This document shows, one piece after another, positions 12,698 to 24,152 of a stretch of 64,000 nucleotides of DNA. Each line of letters begins with the position of its first letter. The first letter of the stretch is position 1. The DNA lies in NCBI GenBank assembly GCA_037044905.1, contig JBAOKB010000037.1, positions 124,001-188,000 on the forward strand. The letters are read 5' to 3'. The position numbers and the translations under genes were made by a program. This DNA is from Hortaea werneckii. Lineage: Eukaryota; Ascomycota; Dothideomycetes; Mycosphaerellales; Teratosphaeriaceae. The notes under the pieces were generated by a model. It searched no databases. It was not told the DNA's origin and saw nothing but the letters and a program-made list of their open reading frames with translations.

Positions 12698-13903
12698 ATG
12701 GACTCGAACCTGGCATTCACCTCGGCGTTAGGACCTGAGCTCCGCCGTCCTGCGACTTGGCCACAGCCTACCAAAAACAATAAGACCGACTATTTCTCAG
12801 CCTCTCCGCTCAAGACAACGCCCAACGATCAGATCTTTGCCATACCACCAACACCCCATCTGAAGCCCATCTTGCCATCAGATATGGCCGACGACGACAG
12901 CCTTTCCGACCACCCGGAAGACCTGAACGATACCTGCAACCCAGAAGACCTATTCCTCAGTCCCATGCATCCATACGAGGACTGGAACAGCGACTCAGAT
13001 TCAGACTCAGGCTCAGAAATCGAATGGGACGCCGGGATCACCGACTTCGCCCTCTTCGACGACGACCGTCGGCGAGCAGAGAAAGAAGGGTCCGCCCTGC
13101 CAACCCGATGGGACTCATTCATGGATTCCCAAAACGAGGCCTTAGATCGCGCCGCTCAGAGGAGTCTCCGCTCTTATTCCATGCCAGATATCACCAAACC
13201 CCCTCTCCCAATGCAATTCATCCAGGGAGAAGAGGAGGGAGGAAGCGACAACGAGGCCCCCGGTCTCACACCGGACACCTCGCCCAACCTCCCCGACGAC
13301 ATGGAAATCGACGATCCCGCCGCGTCGTCGTCCGAAAGCCAGAACATGGTCCCGTCACGTTCCCAAAGCGAACCCCACCTCATCATGCCGAGATACCACA
13401 CCGTCGAACTCCTGCCCCCCTCGGACGCCGACCGCACCATCCAAGACGACGAGGACTTACCCCTGACTTTCTCCTACCGTCGCGCCAACTCCTTCCACTC
13501 CCGGAACCATCCACACCCCGCCAAAAAACTCCCGCATCCCCGTCCCAATTTCCTCAACGAGACTGCACTGTCTCAGCACCATCACCTTCGCGACGCGAAG
13601 GGAAGGCTTCAGCGGCCTCCGGGGTTGTTGGGGACGGGTCGCAGGACGTTGAGTGGGAAGTTGCATGTGTGGCGACGGCCTGGGTGGGGGATTTTCTCTG
13701 TGGGCGAGGATGTGGAGGGGGAGAGGAGGGCGGAGGAGGATCAGGAGGGGAAGGTGGGTTTGGGAAGGTTGGGTGTAGTGTGGGCTGCTGAGGATGAGGA
13801 GGGGGTCCGGGAGGGCTTTGGTTGTGGTCGGCGATGGCATTGGGGCATCTGTGTTTCGGTTCAAGGGACGTTTCTGTGGAGAGGGCATGGGGCTCTTCAG
13901 TGA
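12698..13903 (+). CDS. Acidic Ser/Pro-rich protein of unknown function
   Basis: This single open frame encodes 401 aa from the ATG at 12698 (context gttgaaatg). I do not recognise the family. The first 250 residues are acidic and low in complexity, with a Ser-Asp run (SDSDSDSGSE), a Ser-rich stretch and many Pro residues, which suggests a disordered, possibly nuclear or phosphorylated protein. Short motifs such as RSLRSYSMPDI and SRSQSEPHL look like kinase or 14-3-3 targets. The segment GKLHVWRRPGWGIFSVGED (about 13650-13710) is the most protein-like part of the C-terminus. After about 13610 the coding strand becomes strongly G-rich, as in several neighbours, so the last 60 residues are less certain. 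Confidence 0.6.
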   Translation: MDSNLAFTSALGPELRRPATWPQPTKNNKTDYFSASPLKTTPNDQIFAIPPTPHLKPILPSDMADDDSLSDHPEDLNDTCNPEDLFLSPMHPYEDWNSDSDSDSGSEIEWDAGITDFALFDDDRRRAEKEGSALPTRWDSFMDSQNEALDRAAQRSLRSYSMPDITKPPLPMQFIQGEEEGGSDNEAPGLTPDTSPNLPDDMEIDDPAASSSESQNMVPSRSQSEPHLIMPRYHTVELLPPSDADRTIQDDEDLPLTFSYRRANSFHSRNHPHPAKKLPHPRPNFLNETALSQHHHLRDAKGRLQRPPGLLGTGRRTLSGKLHVWRRPGWGIFSVGEDVEGERRAEEDQEGKVGLGRLGVVWAAEDEEGVREGFGCGRRWHWGICVSVQGTFLWRGHGALQ

Positions 13904-14691
13904 TCAGATTGTGAGATTTTTTGCATTTTTCCCGGCGTGGGCTACATCACAAGGAATTTTTTTTTTTTCTTTCTTTTGTTTACGTGGCTAGCATAGATTG
14001 GGGGAATGGGGAATTGCATATGTGGGGATCTTTTTGGCTGAGGGAATCGTTCAATCCCGCGACAAATACTTGAAGATATTTCTTTTTGATGGCGAAATTG
14101 TGAGACGTCCGCAAGAGCAAACGCGATAGAGACCGAGATTTTGTTTTCCTTTCTAGAATCTTTGTAATGAGAACAAGCTTGAGCCTGTCATTACTGAATC
14201 TACGTCCCCGTTTCTGCTTGTCTTGCCTGCTGTTTTCCCTCTCGCACCGTCCGGTCATTGATTCTGCGCAGCGCGATGCTGTCGATGTTGTGACAATCGT
14301 AATTTTGCAGCGGCGATGGACTTGTCATATGGATCTCAGCACTCGCGCATGCCCGTCTTGCGTCGGGCAGTCTTTCCCGCGGCGGGGTCCGGATGAGGAG
14401 GTGCACGTTGATCATCCGTGGACGCCTTCCACGGCACGTGCAAGTCATCGGTCACGTTATCTGACGGTCCCCGCTGACGTCCCCTGCTGGAGCAGGGCAT
14501 TAGACTGTTGACAGGAGGAGAGCAGGTTCGTACTAGTAGTAAGTGTGGTCCTCATATACGCATTCAGGCGGGTAACAAAAGAGCGCGATTCTCGGAAAAG
14601 CGCTTCAGATGATAAGATGCCTGGAAGACACACTCTCAAGTCCCCGATCTTTTCGAGAAGCTCTCATTTCCAGATTCCGCGAGAGATCAGA
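13904..14691. other. Intergenic, convergent 3' ends
   Basis: This lies between the plus-strand unknown gene and the minus-strand TRS20 gene. It contains a T-rich tract at about 13957-13980 that could serve as a 3'-end signal. No gene was recognised. Confidence 0.45.
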
Positions 14692-15550
14692 TCACAAATA
14701 CTTCTTCGCAGCGGCTTGCACTTTGCTCCGGAAGATGGGGCTCGTGACTGGTTGGTTGGCCTGATAAAAAGGGTTCATGAGGCACTTGACCCAGTTCTCG
14801 TAGACCTGTCCGGCTTGGGAATTAGCGATCTTGGAAAAAAATAAATAAATAAATAAATAAAAATAAAAATAAAAAGGACAAAGAAAGTAATAATGATACA
14901 TCTCCTCATCGTGGAAAGGGCGAAAGAGAAAGGGACAGGATTACGTGAAGATGGAATGCGAACGCACCTCACCCATAAACACTTTAACCGCCTCCTCCGT
15001 CGCCTGACTGGTAGGGTTGGCAGCGAGTAGCCCAGCGCTCTGCCGTGCCGAAGCCGTGTTAGGGCGCGAAGGCGGTGAGTTGGCGTATTGGGAGTAAGTC
15101 GCGTTCTGGGGGTCTGGGTTCATGAGGAGCATGAATTTGACGTTGCCGCCCGTGAGGAAGGTGTGGATGTGGTTGTTTTGGAAGGTGTCGACGCGTTTGA
15201 GGTAGCTGAATATGAAGGTGGTTAGTACGTGCGTATGCATTCATAGTGTAGAATCAAGAGTGAGAGGAAGGGATATGGTTAAGGTATGGGATAACGATGT
15301 TACGGAAGAAGGTTGGCCTATGAATACGTGTGGCGAGATAGGGTGAGGAGGAGGGGAGAGCATACAGATCTTTATTCGCCCATTGCACCTCTTCCACCAT
15401 GTCTAGGGCAGCGTGGATGATGAATTGGTTCATGTATTTAGCTTCGTCTCGAAAGCGTGCAGTGCCATCACCGCCGAGTTTGGAGGTCCCGAATTCGAGC
15501 TCGAAGAGAGGGTTGTCGCGAGTGCCGACAATGGTGAAGTAATAGGACAT
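14692..15550 (-). CDS. TRS20: TRAPP complex subunit Trs20 / sedlin (TRAPPC2)
   Basis: This is a 178-aa sedlin-family subunit of the TRAPP tethering complex, which activates the Ypt1/Rab1 GTPase in ER-Golgi traffic and autophagy. There are three exons on the minus strand: 15550-15366, 15205-14968 and 14805-14692. Intron 1 (gtatgc ... cattcag) carries an almost ideal branch point, gtactaacc. Intron 2 (gtgcgt ... gacag) contains an AAAT-type repeat. Spliced, the protein reads from MSYYFTIVGTRDNPLFELEF to a C-terminal block with NPFYQANQPVTSPIF, both typical of sedlin. A Ser/Pro/Ala-rich insert (about 15040-15110) is the usual variable loop. The frame is intact throughout. It is divergent from DBP9, with only 258 nt between start codons. 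Confidence 0.93.
14835..14875. repeat. AAAT/AAAAT microsatellite in TRS20 intron 2
   Basis: This is a run of aaat units passing into aaaat units, lying wholly within the second intron of TRS20. Confidence 0.9.
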
Positions 15551-15808
15551 GATGACAGAAGGTAGAAATGTGGAGGACGCCGCAGAAAATCGGAAAATTA
15601 GTTCAAGTGGAAGACGACAGGAGTAGTTGGGATATACCTGGAGATATGGCGGAGTCGTGGTCGTTACCGCTTTGGGAACCCGCGCGGAATTTGCTCCGCT
15701 TCGGCTTTGGAGATTTTATGAAGTTTCGCAACGGAGCTGACCAGCAGAATATACCTGGAATCCATTTTCAGGAATCACATCAGCTCAAACACTACATTAG
15801 TTGGAAAG

Positions 15809-17754
15809 ATGAAGCGGAAATTGAACCAGAACGATGTCCCCGAGGCGATCGCCGACGGCAGCTCGAAGAAGAGCAAGACGACACCTCCACCCACCTTCGC
15901 CGACCTCCACCTCGACCCGCGTCTCGTCCAGGCCATTCAGCAGGAGAAGTTTGCGACTCCGACACCAGTCCAAGCGAAAGGCATCCCGCTCGCACTGGCC
16001 GGTCAAGATATCCTCGGCCGTGCCAAGACAGGATCAGGCAAGACGCTGGCATACCTGCTGCCCATCCTCCACCACCTTCTCCAGCGCAAAGCCAGCCAAG
16101 GTAAAAAGTCCAGGCATACCTCCGCCCTTGTCCTCGTCCCTACCAAGGAGCTGGCGACACAGGTGGCGAACACTCTGAAGACGTTCACCTCTTTCTGCGC
16201 GCAGGAGGTTCGTTTTGAGAACATCAGTCGCAAGGAAGATGTTGCCGTCACCAAGGCACGGCTGGCAGAGAACCCGGATATTGTCATCGCGACTCCGGGT
16301 CAGGCGAGCAAATGGCTGAACCAGACCGTGCTCAGTATCGACAACCTAAAACATCTTATCATCGACGAAGCCGATCTGGTCCTGAACTACGGCTATGAGG
16401 AGGATCTACAGACGCTCTCAGCCGCCTTACCGACCGGCGTACAGAAGATAATGATGTCCGCCACCCTTCGCACAGAAATTGACGCCCTTACTGCCCTTTT
16501 CTTCCCCGATGCATCGAAGCCAACCATCCTGGATCTGTCCGCAGAAGAAGCTGCCGAAAAACCGACCCTGGCACAGTATACCGTTCGCACCGCCGAGGCC
16601 GACAAGTTCCTGCTCATCTACACGATCTTCAAATTACAGCTGATCAAGGGCAAGGTGATCATCTTTGTCGCGGACATCGATAGGTGCTACCGGGTGAAGC
16701 TGTTTCTAGAACAGTTCGGCATCCGGAGCTGTGTATTGAATTCCGAACTGCCGGTGAATAGCAGGTTGCATGCGGTAGAGGAGTTCAACAAGGGTGTATA
16801 CGACATCATCATTGCTGCGGATGAGAACGAGGTAGTAGGAAATGAGGGCGGAAAGAGCAAGAGGCAGAAGCAGAAGGAGAAGCAGAAAAAGAAAGAGGAG
16901 GCGAAGGCCGAGGAACAAGAAGCGAATGAGGACGCGGACGGTGGAGCAGAGTCTCGGGAAGGTCAAGGAGAAGGCGAGAAAGTAAAGCGCAAGACAAGAA
17001 GCAAGGCAGGAAGGGCGACCGCGAATTCGGAGTTTCTCGCGGCATCGACTTCCGCCACGTCGCCTGCGTCCTCAACTTTGACCTTCCCACGACCCCGAAA
17101 TCCTACCTCCACCGCATCGGCCGTACTGCCCGTGCCGGCCAGACCGGAATGGCGTTGAGTTTCTACGTCCCTAAACAAGAATACCGCAAGCACAAACCGA
17201 CCTCGATCGAACAATGCGAGCATGACGAGGAAGTCCTCGACGCGATCAAGAAAGAACAACAACAATCCGCCTCCTCCGACCCGAACAACAGCCAACCGAA
17301 CCCATCCGCCCCCCAAGTCCAAGAATGGGCCTTCGACATGAGCAAGCTGGAGGGCTTCCGATACCGCTTTACCGACGCCCTCCGCGCCGTAACCCGGATC
17401 GCAGTCCGAGAAGCCCGCACCAAGGAACTCCGCCAGGAACTCATCAACTCGTCAAAACTGAAACAGCACTTCGAAGAGAATCCCGACGATCTCCGCCACC
17501 TCCGCCACGACCAGGAGTCCCACGCCGTGCGCCAACAGCCCCATCTCCGCCATATCCCCGAGTACTTGCTCCCTGCGGGCGGGAAAGCGGCGGTGGCGAG
17601 GGATGTTGGGTATGTCGGTCTTAGGAAGGAGGGGGAGAATAGTTTGAGGAAGCGACGGGGGTTTAATAAGACGAGGGGGAAGGGGAGGATTGTTAGGGGG
17701 AAGGGGTTGGATCCTTTGAGGAGTTTGAATGCGAGGGGACGGGGGAAGAAGTAA
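15809..17754 (+). CDS. DBP9: DEAD-box RNA helicase Dbp9 (60S ribosome biogenesis)
   Basis: This nucleolar ATP-dependent RNA helicase acts in 27S pre-rRNA processing. Motifs run in order: Q (FATPTPVQ), I (AKTGSGKT), Ia (PTKELATQ), II (DEAD), III (SAT), IV (IIFV), V (GVSRGIDF) and VI (HRIGRTARAG). The Dbp9 signature ADENEVVG precedes the family's Lys/Glu-rich insertion. The C-terminus is basic (GRGKK). Length is about 648 aa, near other fungal Dbp9 proteins. Motifs V and VI are in a different frame from motifs Q-IV. The switch lies between about 16980 and 17010 in a purine-only stretch with no polypyrimidine tract or acceptor, and needs one missing base. This is an indel, not an intron. The start is the ATG at 15809. 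Confidence 0.9.
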
Positions 17755-18073
17755 GGGGTTGACGGTTTGAAGGCGAAGAGAGGGGGAGAGATGGGAGGAT
17801 TCATGGGGCTGGAAGATGGACAGGATGAAGAAGAGCGGGGAGTGAGGATAGATGGTATGGAGTGCTTAGATGGGGAAATTGCGTGTAGTTCGTGTATAAT
17901 TCTTGTCTATTTTTCATCGTCCTTTATTGGGAACATTACCGTTTACAGTATCGCATGATATTCTTGGTTTTCCAAGAAGCCTACTTTTGGCTCGTTTCAT
18001 GGCCCCTAAACCTCACCTTCCGCCCCCCAGCAAATCCTGCATTTTTAAAAAGCGGGCAGAAGCGGATAGAATC
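17755..18073. other. Convergent intergenic, DBP9 / hydrolase
   Basis: These are the 3' regions of two converging genes. It is T-rich near 17900-17950. No gene seen. Confidence 0.5.
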
Positions 18074-19952
18074 TCATTTACTGTCCCTGCAGTATTCCAC
18101 CAGAACCCGAATCAACTTCTCCCTTGTCTCCTTGACATCAAAGACCTGCGCATGATCCAGCTCATCCCACCACAAAACCTCTAACCCCTTTCCAACAAAC
18201 TCCCTCTCCTTCCACTCCTGCTTCTTCTTCTCTCCCTCAACCTCAAGCCCCATAACCCCTTCCCGCTCACTCACCCCATCGCTCCCATCCCGTCGCCGCA
18301 GAACCGGATCCGGCACAACATCATCCTGCATCAGATACGCGCCTACGGCTTCCGTGTCGAGGATCAGATCGCGGCGGGCCAAGCTGGCGGTGATGCGCAT
18401 GCGGTTATGCTGCACGAGGTGCTGCAGGCGGTCGCGCCACAGCACGTTCTGGGACCAGAAGAAGTGGCGGCCGAGGACGTGGGAGACCTGTTGCAGAAAT
18501 CATATAAGTAAGAGGAAAAAGGCAGAGGGGAGAGAGGGAAGAGAAAAGAACACAAGAAAAGGGAAAAAAAGAAAAGAAAAAAAAAACAGCTGCACCTGAT
18601 AGGAGGAGAAGGGATGGAGGCAGAGGGGGAAAAAAGGTGGGGGGTGGAAAAAGAGGGACTTACACCAGGGTCCTTAGAAGCAAAATACCACAACTGCCAC
18701 TCATTCGCCTTCCGCGGCCGGCGCACGGTGAAATTATACGCCACGTCCGGCATATGCAGGAAGACAGTGACAGGATCGACCAACAACGCGGCAGCGACCC
18801 GACTCGCCATCGCATCATCGGTGAGGATATGCGTACTCAGAACCGACCCGTAGGAGTGGGAAAGCAAACGAACCGCTCGAATCCCCGGTGCTGGTCGAGG
18901 ATGCGACGGAGCTGGACGAGGAACTCGGAGCGGGGGAGGATGGGGTGGGCGGTCAGCCGGGAGGAGATCTGCGGGATTTCGAGACAGAGGATGCCGACTT
19001 GGTCGTGGGGAGGGGAGGAGGCGTTTAAGGCTAGGTCCTGCTCGTGTAGGAAGTCGACGTGCGGGTGTAGACCGACGCCGATGCCGTGGAGGTAGAGGAT
19101 GGGGAGGCGGGTGGACGAGGTGTGGGGGCGGAGCCAGTAGGAGAGGTGGGGGAGGGGGAGGGGGCGGTGGAGGTAGGTGGGCGAGGGGTCGGGGTGGGAA
19201 GATGGCGAAGCTTGTGGAAGGGGTTGAGTGGTATTGGAGTCCGTAGCGGAGCAGGCGGAGGTGGGTGGTTGTGTCCACTAGGGCGATCAGCTGGGACGGA
19301 CGGTCAGATAAGGGCTAAGGGTAGTGAGATGGGTGGAGCGTTTGTTTGGTTGTCTACCTACCGTATACCATAATAAACTCCTATGATCCATCTCGATAGG
19401 ATCCAACGTCAACCTCAGTCCCTTCGCAGTGCCTCTCCCTGGTTTAAACCTCCCCTGGCCCATCATATCCTCGACCTTCCGCGTCAGCTCTTCCAGCTCT
19501 TTCTGATCATCTTCCGTCGTGCGGCCCTCCCAGAAAGCCCAGCTGAGGAACTCCTTCAGATCATCCCGTCCGATATCCTCAATGTTGGCCCCGCGAAACC
19601 AGCCAGACAGGAATTTGCGCGGGTCGTGAATCTCGCTGCGAACCTTCTCAAAAAGCGCTTTACGATCCGCTTGCGAGCGCAGAGGGGGATGGATGGCTTC
19701 GCCTTGGAGGTGAAGCCGATACCAGCGGAAGAAGAGGTAAAAGGCCGCTTCGGCAAAGCAGTACCATTGGAAAGCGTTTACATTGCGGATTAGCTGGGCG
19801 AGTATCTGGAGGATAGGTACTTTTTTGTCCGAAGTCAGCAGTGCTTGGAAGAGGATGGAGAAGGCATAGCCGGTGCACAGTGGTCCGATGGATTGTAAGA
19901 AGAAGATTACCGTCCGAACGAGGAAGTATTCGGGCCAAGTATCGTTGAGCAT
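18074..19952 (-). CDS. Alpha/beta hydrolase-fold protein, membrane-anchored
   Basis: Three exons (19952-19362, 19290-18664, 18487-18074) encode 543 aa. The introns are gtaggt...cccag (71 nt) and gtaagt...caacag (176 nt, purine/pyrimidine biased). The N-terminus has hydrophobic spans (FLVRTVIFFLQSIGPLC and following) that probably anchor it in a membrane. The hydrolase part shows an oxyanion-type LHGIGVG, a nucleophile elbow SHSYGS, and a candidate catalytic His in ELDHAQVF near the C-terminus. In exon 2 the conserved reading leaves the main frame after about 19197 and returns at about 18867, so two opposite one-base shifts flank a 330-nt block. Read straight through, that block gives an implausible polyproline stretch. 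The substrate is unknown; lipase or esterase is likely. Confidence 0.75.
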
Positions 19953-20455
19953 GGTGCGGTCACGACATTGAAGACGGCGGTGGAAGTGAGCGGGCTGTTG
20001 GCGGTAGGAAGAAGGAGAAGGTCATGGGACATTGAGGATGAAATGGTTGCCATTGTTGTGAAGTTATACCGTCCTCGTAAACTAAAAAAGTGCCCCGCGG
20101 TGACGGTGAATGAAGCGACATCATCTCATCGTGCTATCGTCCGAAGACGAGACTGAATGCCGATCGGCATTGGCTGCTGACCGGGCGGCAGGATCCGTGC
20201 CGCTGATGCTGAGGACCAGTGTTGAGGTGGGTGGCAACCCGATGGGAGCCATTATGAACGAGGCAGCATGTGAAAGTGGGCAGATCAGCAGGATAGAGAT
20301 GATGCTTGGTTAGGATTTCAGCGATTGCTTATAGCTATTGCTTAAGATGGACGCAGTACCAATGAATACTATTCATCACAATCAACGGCCTATCGCTATT
20401 GCCCCGGTCCCAGGCGGGCAGTGTACAACAGACGACGTCCGAATTGCCGCCGGTT
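19953..20455. other. Divergent promoter, hydrolase (-) / Zn2Cys6 factor (+)
   Basis: This is a shared upstream region. An ATG at 20347 opens a 47-codon frame (MDAVPMNTIHHNQRPIAIAP...) that overlaps the start of the downstream gene in another frame. It may be its true N-terminus if a base is missing, or a small upstream ORF. Confidence 0.4.
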
Positions 20456-22679
20456 ATGCCATTTACTTGCGTGACCTGCACCAAACGTAAAGTCAAGTGC
20501 GACAAGACTGGACCGCCATGTTCGACGTGCAAAAAAGGAAGGCACGAATGTCAATACGAAGCCCCACCGCCAAGAAAGCGCAAGCGGAAGCAGGTCGAGG
20601 ATGTCCAGGAAAAGATGGAGCGATATGAGAGTCTTCTCAGGCAGCATGGCCTCATCAATTCTGTTCCAACCGAGCAAAGTACAGTGGCCACAGGCAAAGA
20701 GGACTCCAACACCGCTCTTGCAACGCCTGACAGTTCTAACGATGCCAAGCCAACTCTACCCTCGTATCCTGGTCAGGTACCACAGCCTCGTCCGGGTAAG
20801 ATGCTGGCAGGTCACGGCAAGTCAAGATACATAAACAGTACGCTCTGGCATACCCTCAGTGAACAACAGATGAACCCCTCGGACGACGAGGAAGAAGAGA
20901 AGGAAGTGATAACGACAGTAGTAATCAACATCATAACAATGTCCAACCCGCAGCCCCAGCCATGGACCCATTAACAGCATCCGTCTTCAGTCCACGAAGC
21001 CAGCATATCAATCTCGTCAATCTCCACCCGCCCTACGAGCAAGCAATGAAACTATGGGAAGTCTTTACCACGCACGTAGAACCAATCACCAAAACCTTCC
21101 ACCTCCCTACCGCCCAGAAAATGATGCAACAAGCCGCATCGTCGCCAGGAGCCATCCCCAAAACAACCGAATGCCTCGTCTTCTCCGTCTACTTCTTCGC
21201 CGTGGTCGCCATGTCCGAAGCGGAATGTCTCCAGCTAACCGGCCAACCGCAGCAAATGCTCTGGAGTAGGTACCACGATGCGACTCGACAAGCCTTGGTA
21301 AACGCGCACTTCCTCCGCACAACAGAGAAGAATGTCCTGCAAGCCTATGCGCTGTTCTTGCTCGCTGCACGATTCCACTATGATACACGCACGTTCTGGA
21401 TCCTGACCGGGGTGGCGATTCGGATCGCGCAGCGGCTAGGTTTACACAGAGATGGGTCGGAGTTTGGGTTGAAACCGTTCGATGCTGAAATGCGACGGCG
21501 GTTATTCTGGCAGCTTCTGCCGCTTGAAGGGTAAGCTCCAAATCTCCTTTTTTAATATAAACAACCACCTGTTCCAGAAAGATTGACCATCTTATCACAG
21601 GATGGCGGCGCAAATGTGCGGCGGCGCCATGGCCCTCCCCTACGACTGGAACACCCACGAGCCCTCCAACCTCAATGACTCAGACCTACACCCAGACATG
21701 CCTTCGCTGCCTCCCAACCGCGAAGGCGCCACCGACATGATCCTCCCCCGGGTCCGGGCGGAAATGGGCAAATTCCACGCGCGCGAGCGGCCTTTCCAAG
21801 GCGAATGGGAGCACCTCTGGCAACGGGGCGACCACGCCAAGCTGCAACAACTGGAAGACGAGATCGACGCGCTGCAAGACCGGCTCGAGACGAAGTACCT
21901 CCGGTACTGCGACTTGTGATCCCGTCGCACTGTCTCGCCATGGCCATGGCACGGGGACGCCGTGTATGGCACGGCTCCGGCTCCGACTGCCTAAAGCGCG
22001 GATCCAGACGCTGACGCTCCCGGAGCGGACAGAGCTCTGTACGCTCGCGTTGCGGATCCTAGACTACACTATCACGGCGCGGACGAACCCGTTGGTGCGG
22101 AGGTTCAATTGGCATTTACAGGCGTATTTCCAGTGGGAGCCGGTGATCTGGATCCTGAATGAGCTGAGGAAGGGGGGTTCCTCCTCCTCCTCCTCCTCAT
22201 CCTCCTCTCAGACGGTTGTTTTGGGGGATGTGGAAGGGGTGTGGAAGAGGTTTCGGAGTTTGTATGCTGAGTGGCCTGAGTTTGTCTCGGCGAGGCGGAC
22301 GTTGTATGTGGCGGTTGCGAAGCTGATGGTCAAGGCTTGGGATGTGAGGCCGGAGGGCATGAGGTTGGAAGGGGTGGAAGGGGAGGGGGGTGAGCCGGAG
22401 TTTGTTGGGCGGTTGAGGGGTTTGGTTTGGGGTAAGTCGGCAGTGAGTCGAGCTGGGATCGAGGGCTCGGTTGGGAAGGAACCTCGTCGAGAAGAGTCGG
22501 ACTCGTTCGTGCTGACCGACTCCGGCGCGGATGCGGCGTTGAGAGACGACGAGGGGGTCTCTGGCGAGGGTGCGGGTGATGATTTCCATGGCTTCCTGGA
22601 CGATAGTCCTCCGGATATAATTGATTGGAATTTCTGGGACGAACTGATTAAGGATCCGGATGCTTGGAAAGTGTCTTGA
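20456..22679 (+). CDS. Zn2Cys6 transcription factor with fungal-specific middle domain
   Basis: This is a DNA-binding regulator. The binuclear zinc cluster (C-x2-C-x6-C-x6-C-x2-C-x6-C, starting CVTCTKRKVKC) lies at residues 4-31. A basic PPRKRKRK stretch and a short coiled linker follow, then a fungal_trans-type middle domain (about 21000-22150) with the conserved RIAQRLGLHRDG and RRRLFWQL. One clear intron, 21531-21600 (gtaagc...atcacag), joins LEG to MAAQMCGGAM. Three one-base losses are needed: near 20900 in an acidic tract, near 21915 and near 21950. The family pattern RYCD...IP.HCLAMAMAR...MARLRLRLP is spread over three frames there. A ten-Ser tract comes from a TCC repeat at 22178-22206. 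The start could be ATG 20456 or upstream at 20347. Target genes are unknown. Confidence 0.82.
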
Positions 22680-22872
22680 TGGCGATGCGTTAAATGACAT
22701 TCGAAGATTGCCCGTTTGAAAATGGAAAATATTTTGAGATCGTTTTGACAGGTCATAAATCCATCGTAAATCATTCTTGATTGTAATTCTCCTTGCCAGA
22801 GACGACCAGACATTGCTCATCCTGGAGGCGCTGGTACTCCAAACTCCACCAGCCACCCTACTAAACATCGGC
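22680..22872. other. Short convergent spacer
   Basis: The 3' ends of the Zn2Cys6 gene and the minus-strand 2EXR-like gene face each other here. Nothing else is visible. Confidence 0.4.
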
Positions 22873-23734
22873 CTAAATCCTAACCCGCACCTCCATTCTC
22901 GCCAACAAAGCCTCATTTCCCTCCCCACCAATTCCTTCTCTCGTCCCCGTCGGCCTCCCAGACTTACACCCCCTAACCAGCCCCTTCACCCCCACAGCCG
23001 CATCCCTCAAATCCCTCTCAGGCGCCTCAACATAAACCCCTCTAATCCCGCCTTTCCTCCTCTCAATCACCTCCGTCACAATCTCCCTCTGCAACTCCCC
23101 TCCTCAGTCCCAAAAACCACCTCCGTCGCCGCGGGGATCCGCTCCAGCACTTGCGCTACCAGGTTAAACTCCCGCAGACTGGGGATATGCAGCGGAGCAA
23201 GGACCTGCGTGGCGTGGTTCCGGCGGTAGACCATCGCTAAACGCAGAGTTTGGAGGCTGGTGAGGTAGGAGAAGGGGGTGAGATCCGTGTCCGAGTACGA
23301 GAGGTTGAAGTAGTTGGTACAGTCCAGAATGACGCTCAGGTGGCGGATCCGCTGTAGACTGGTGGGGGGAGACGGTGAGGTGGGATCACGGGCGATGCGG
23401 CATCGTGCGCGTCGACTGCTATGCAGATCTCGTTCTGGTCGAGGAGGATGGGGGATGCCTCGCGGTGGATTTGGTGGCAGGCGGTCAGGAGTTGAGGGGT
23501 GATTGGTGGGGTGACGGAGAAGGGTTTTGTTTGCGTCCGGGAGAGATGGAGGTGTTGGGTTGGTGCCAGAGCGTATTCGTATATCCTCAGACGGAGTTCT
23601 GAAGGGAGATCCCAGAGGCGGAAGAAGGGTTCAGGTGGTTGGATGGATTCTTTTGGGGGATCTGTCTTGATGGTTTGCGGGTCTGTCGGTGGCACCGTGA
23701 CGTTCACATCGGTTTCCAGCATGCTTCCTGCCAA
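22873..23734 (-). CDS. 2EXR/F-box-like protein of unknown function
   Basis: The N-terminal half carries the common fungal motif FFRLWDLPSELRLRIYEYAL followed by LLTACHQIHREASPILL. These are typical of 2EXR or F-box-like proteins that are abundant in filamentous ascomycetes and poorly characterised. The conserved protein continues in other frames: RIRHLSVILDCTNYFNLSYS near 23360-23300, then LQREIVTEVIERRKGG from about 23094. The two switches fall in a C6 run near 23365 and a G4 run near 23100 (coding-strand orientation), and each needs one missing base. With both restored, the length is 287 aa. The start is taken as the first in-frame ATG at 23734; no intron was found. Confidence 0.6.
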
Positions 23735-24152
23735 GAACTGATAACTAATGATGGCTATGTCGAGCGAAGGCTGTCTTTCCTTTTTGTTTGTCTTCTATAT
23801 TGATTTATTCCGGATCAAATGCACCGACGAATGGTTTATAGAGTCAGTGTGAGATACAGCATGCAATATCGAGAAAGCGTGTCGTGTACAATTTAGAATA
23901 TGAAGCTGCTTGAGATGGAGTTATCATGAGTCGTAAATCATGGCATGTCGACAAAGGGCAACACGTTCACCGCTCTATGATGGCTGGTCATTGCGTTGGG
24001 CAGGTTAATGCAGGTACTGTATGGTACAGCTGAAATAACCGTAAAATTCAAACTCTTACCCCCCTACACCTGGTCCAAGCACCTCCGCTCCGCGCTTCAC
24101 ATGTCTATACCGTAGACATCACCAAGGACACAGCAGATCAGGCCCAATAAAA
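23735..24152. other. Divergent promoter, 2EXR-like (-) / mL60 (+)
   Basis: This 418-nt spacer has short T-rich runs (ttcctttttgtttgtcttc near 23776). No ORF was recognised. Confidence 0.4.

Noticed and set aside
13024..13791. 255-aa Arg/Pro-rich plus-strand ORF
   Set aside because: It is an alternate frame of the 12698-13903 gene, and its composition is typical of a shadow frame.
18870..19200. Polyproline-rich domain in the hydrolase
   Set aside because: It is the out-of-frame reading of a conserved hydrolase block between two compensating shifts.
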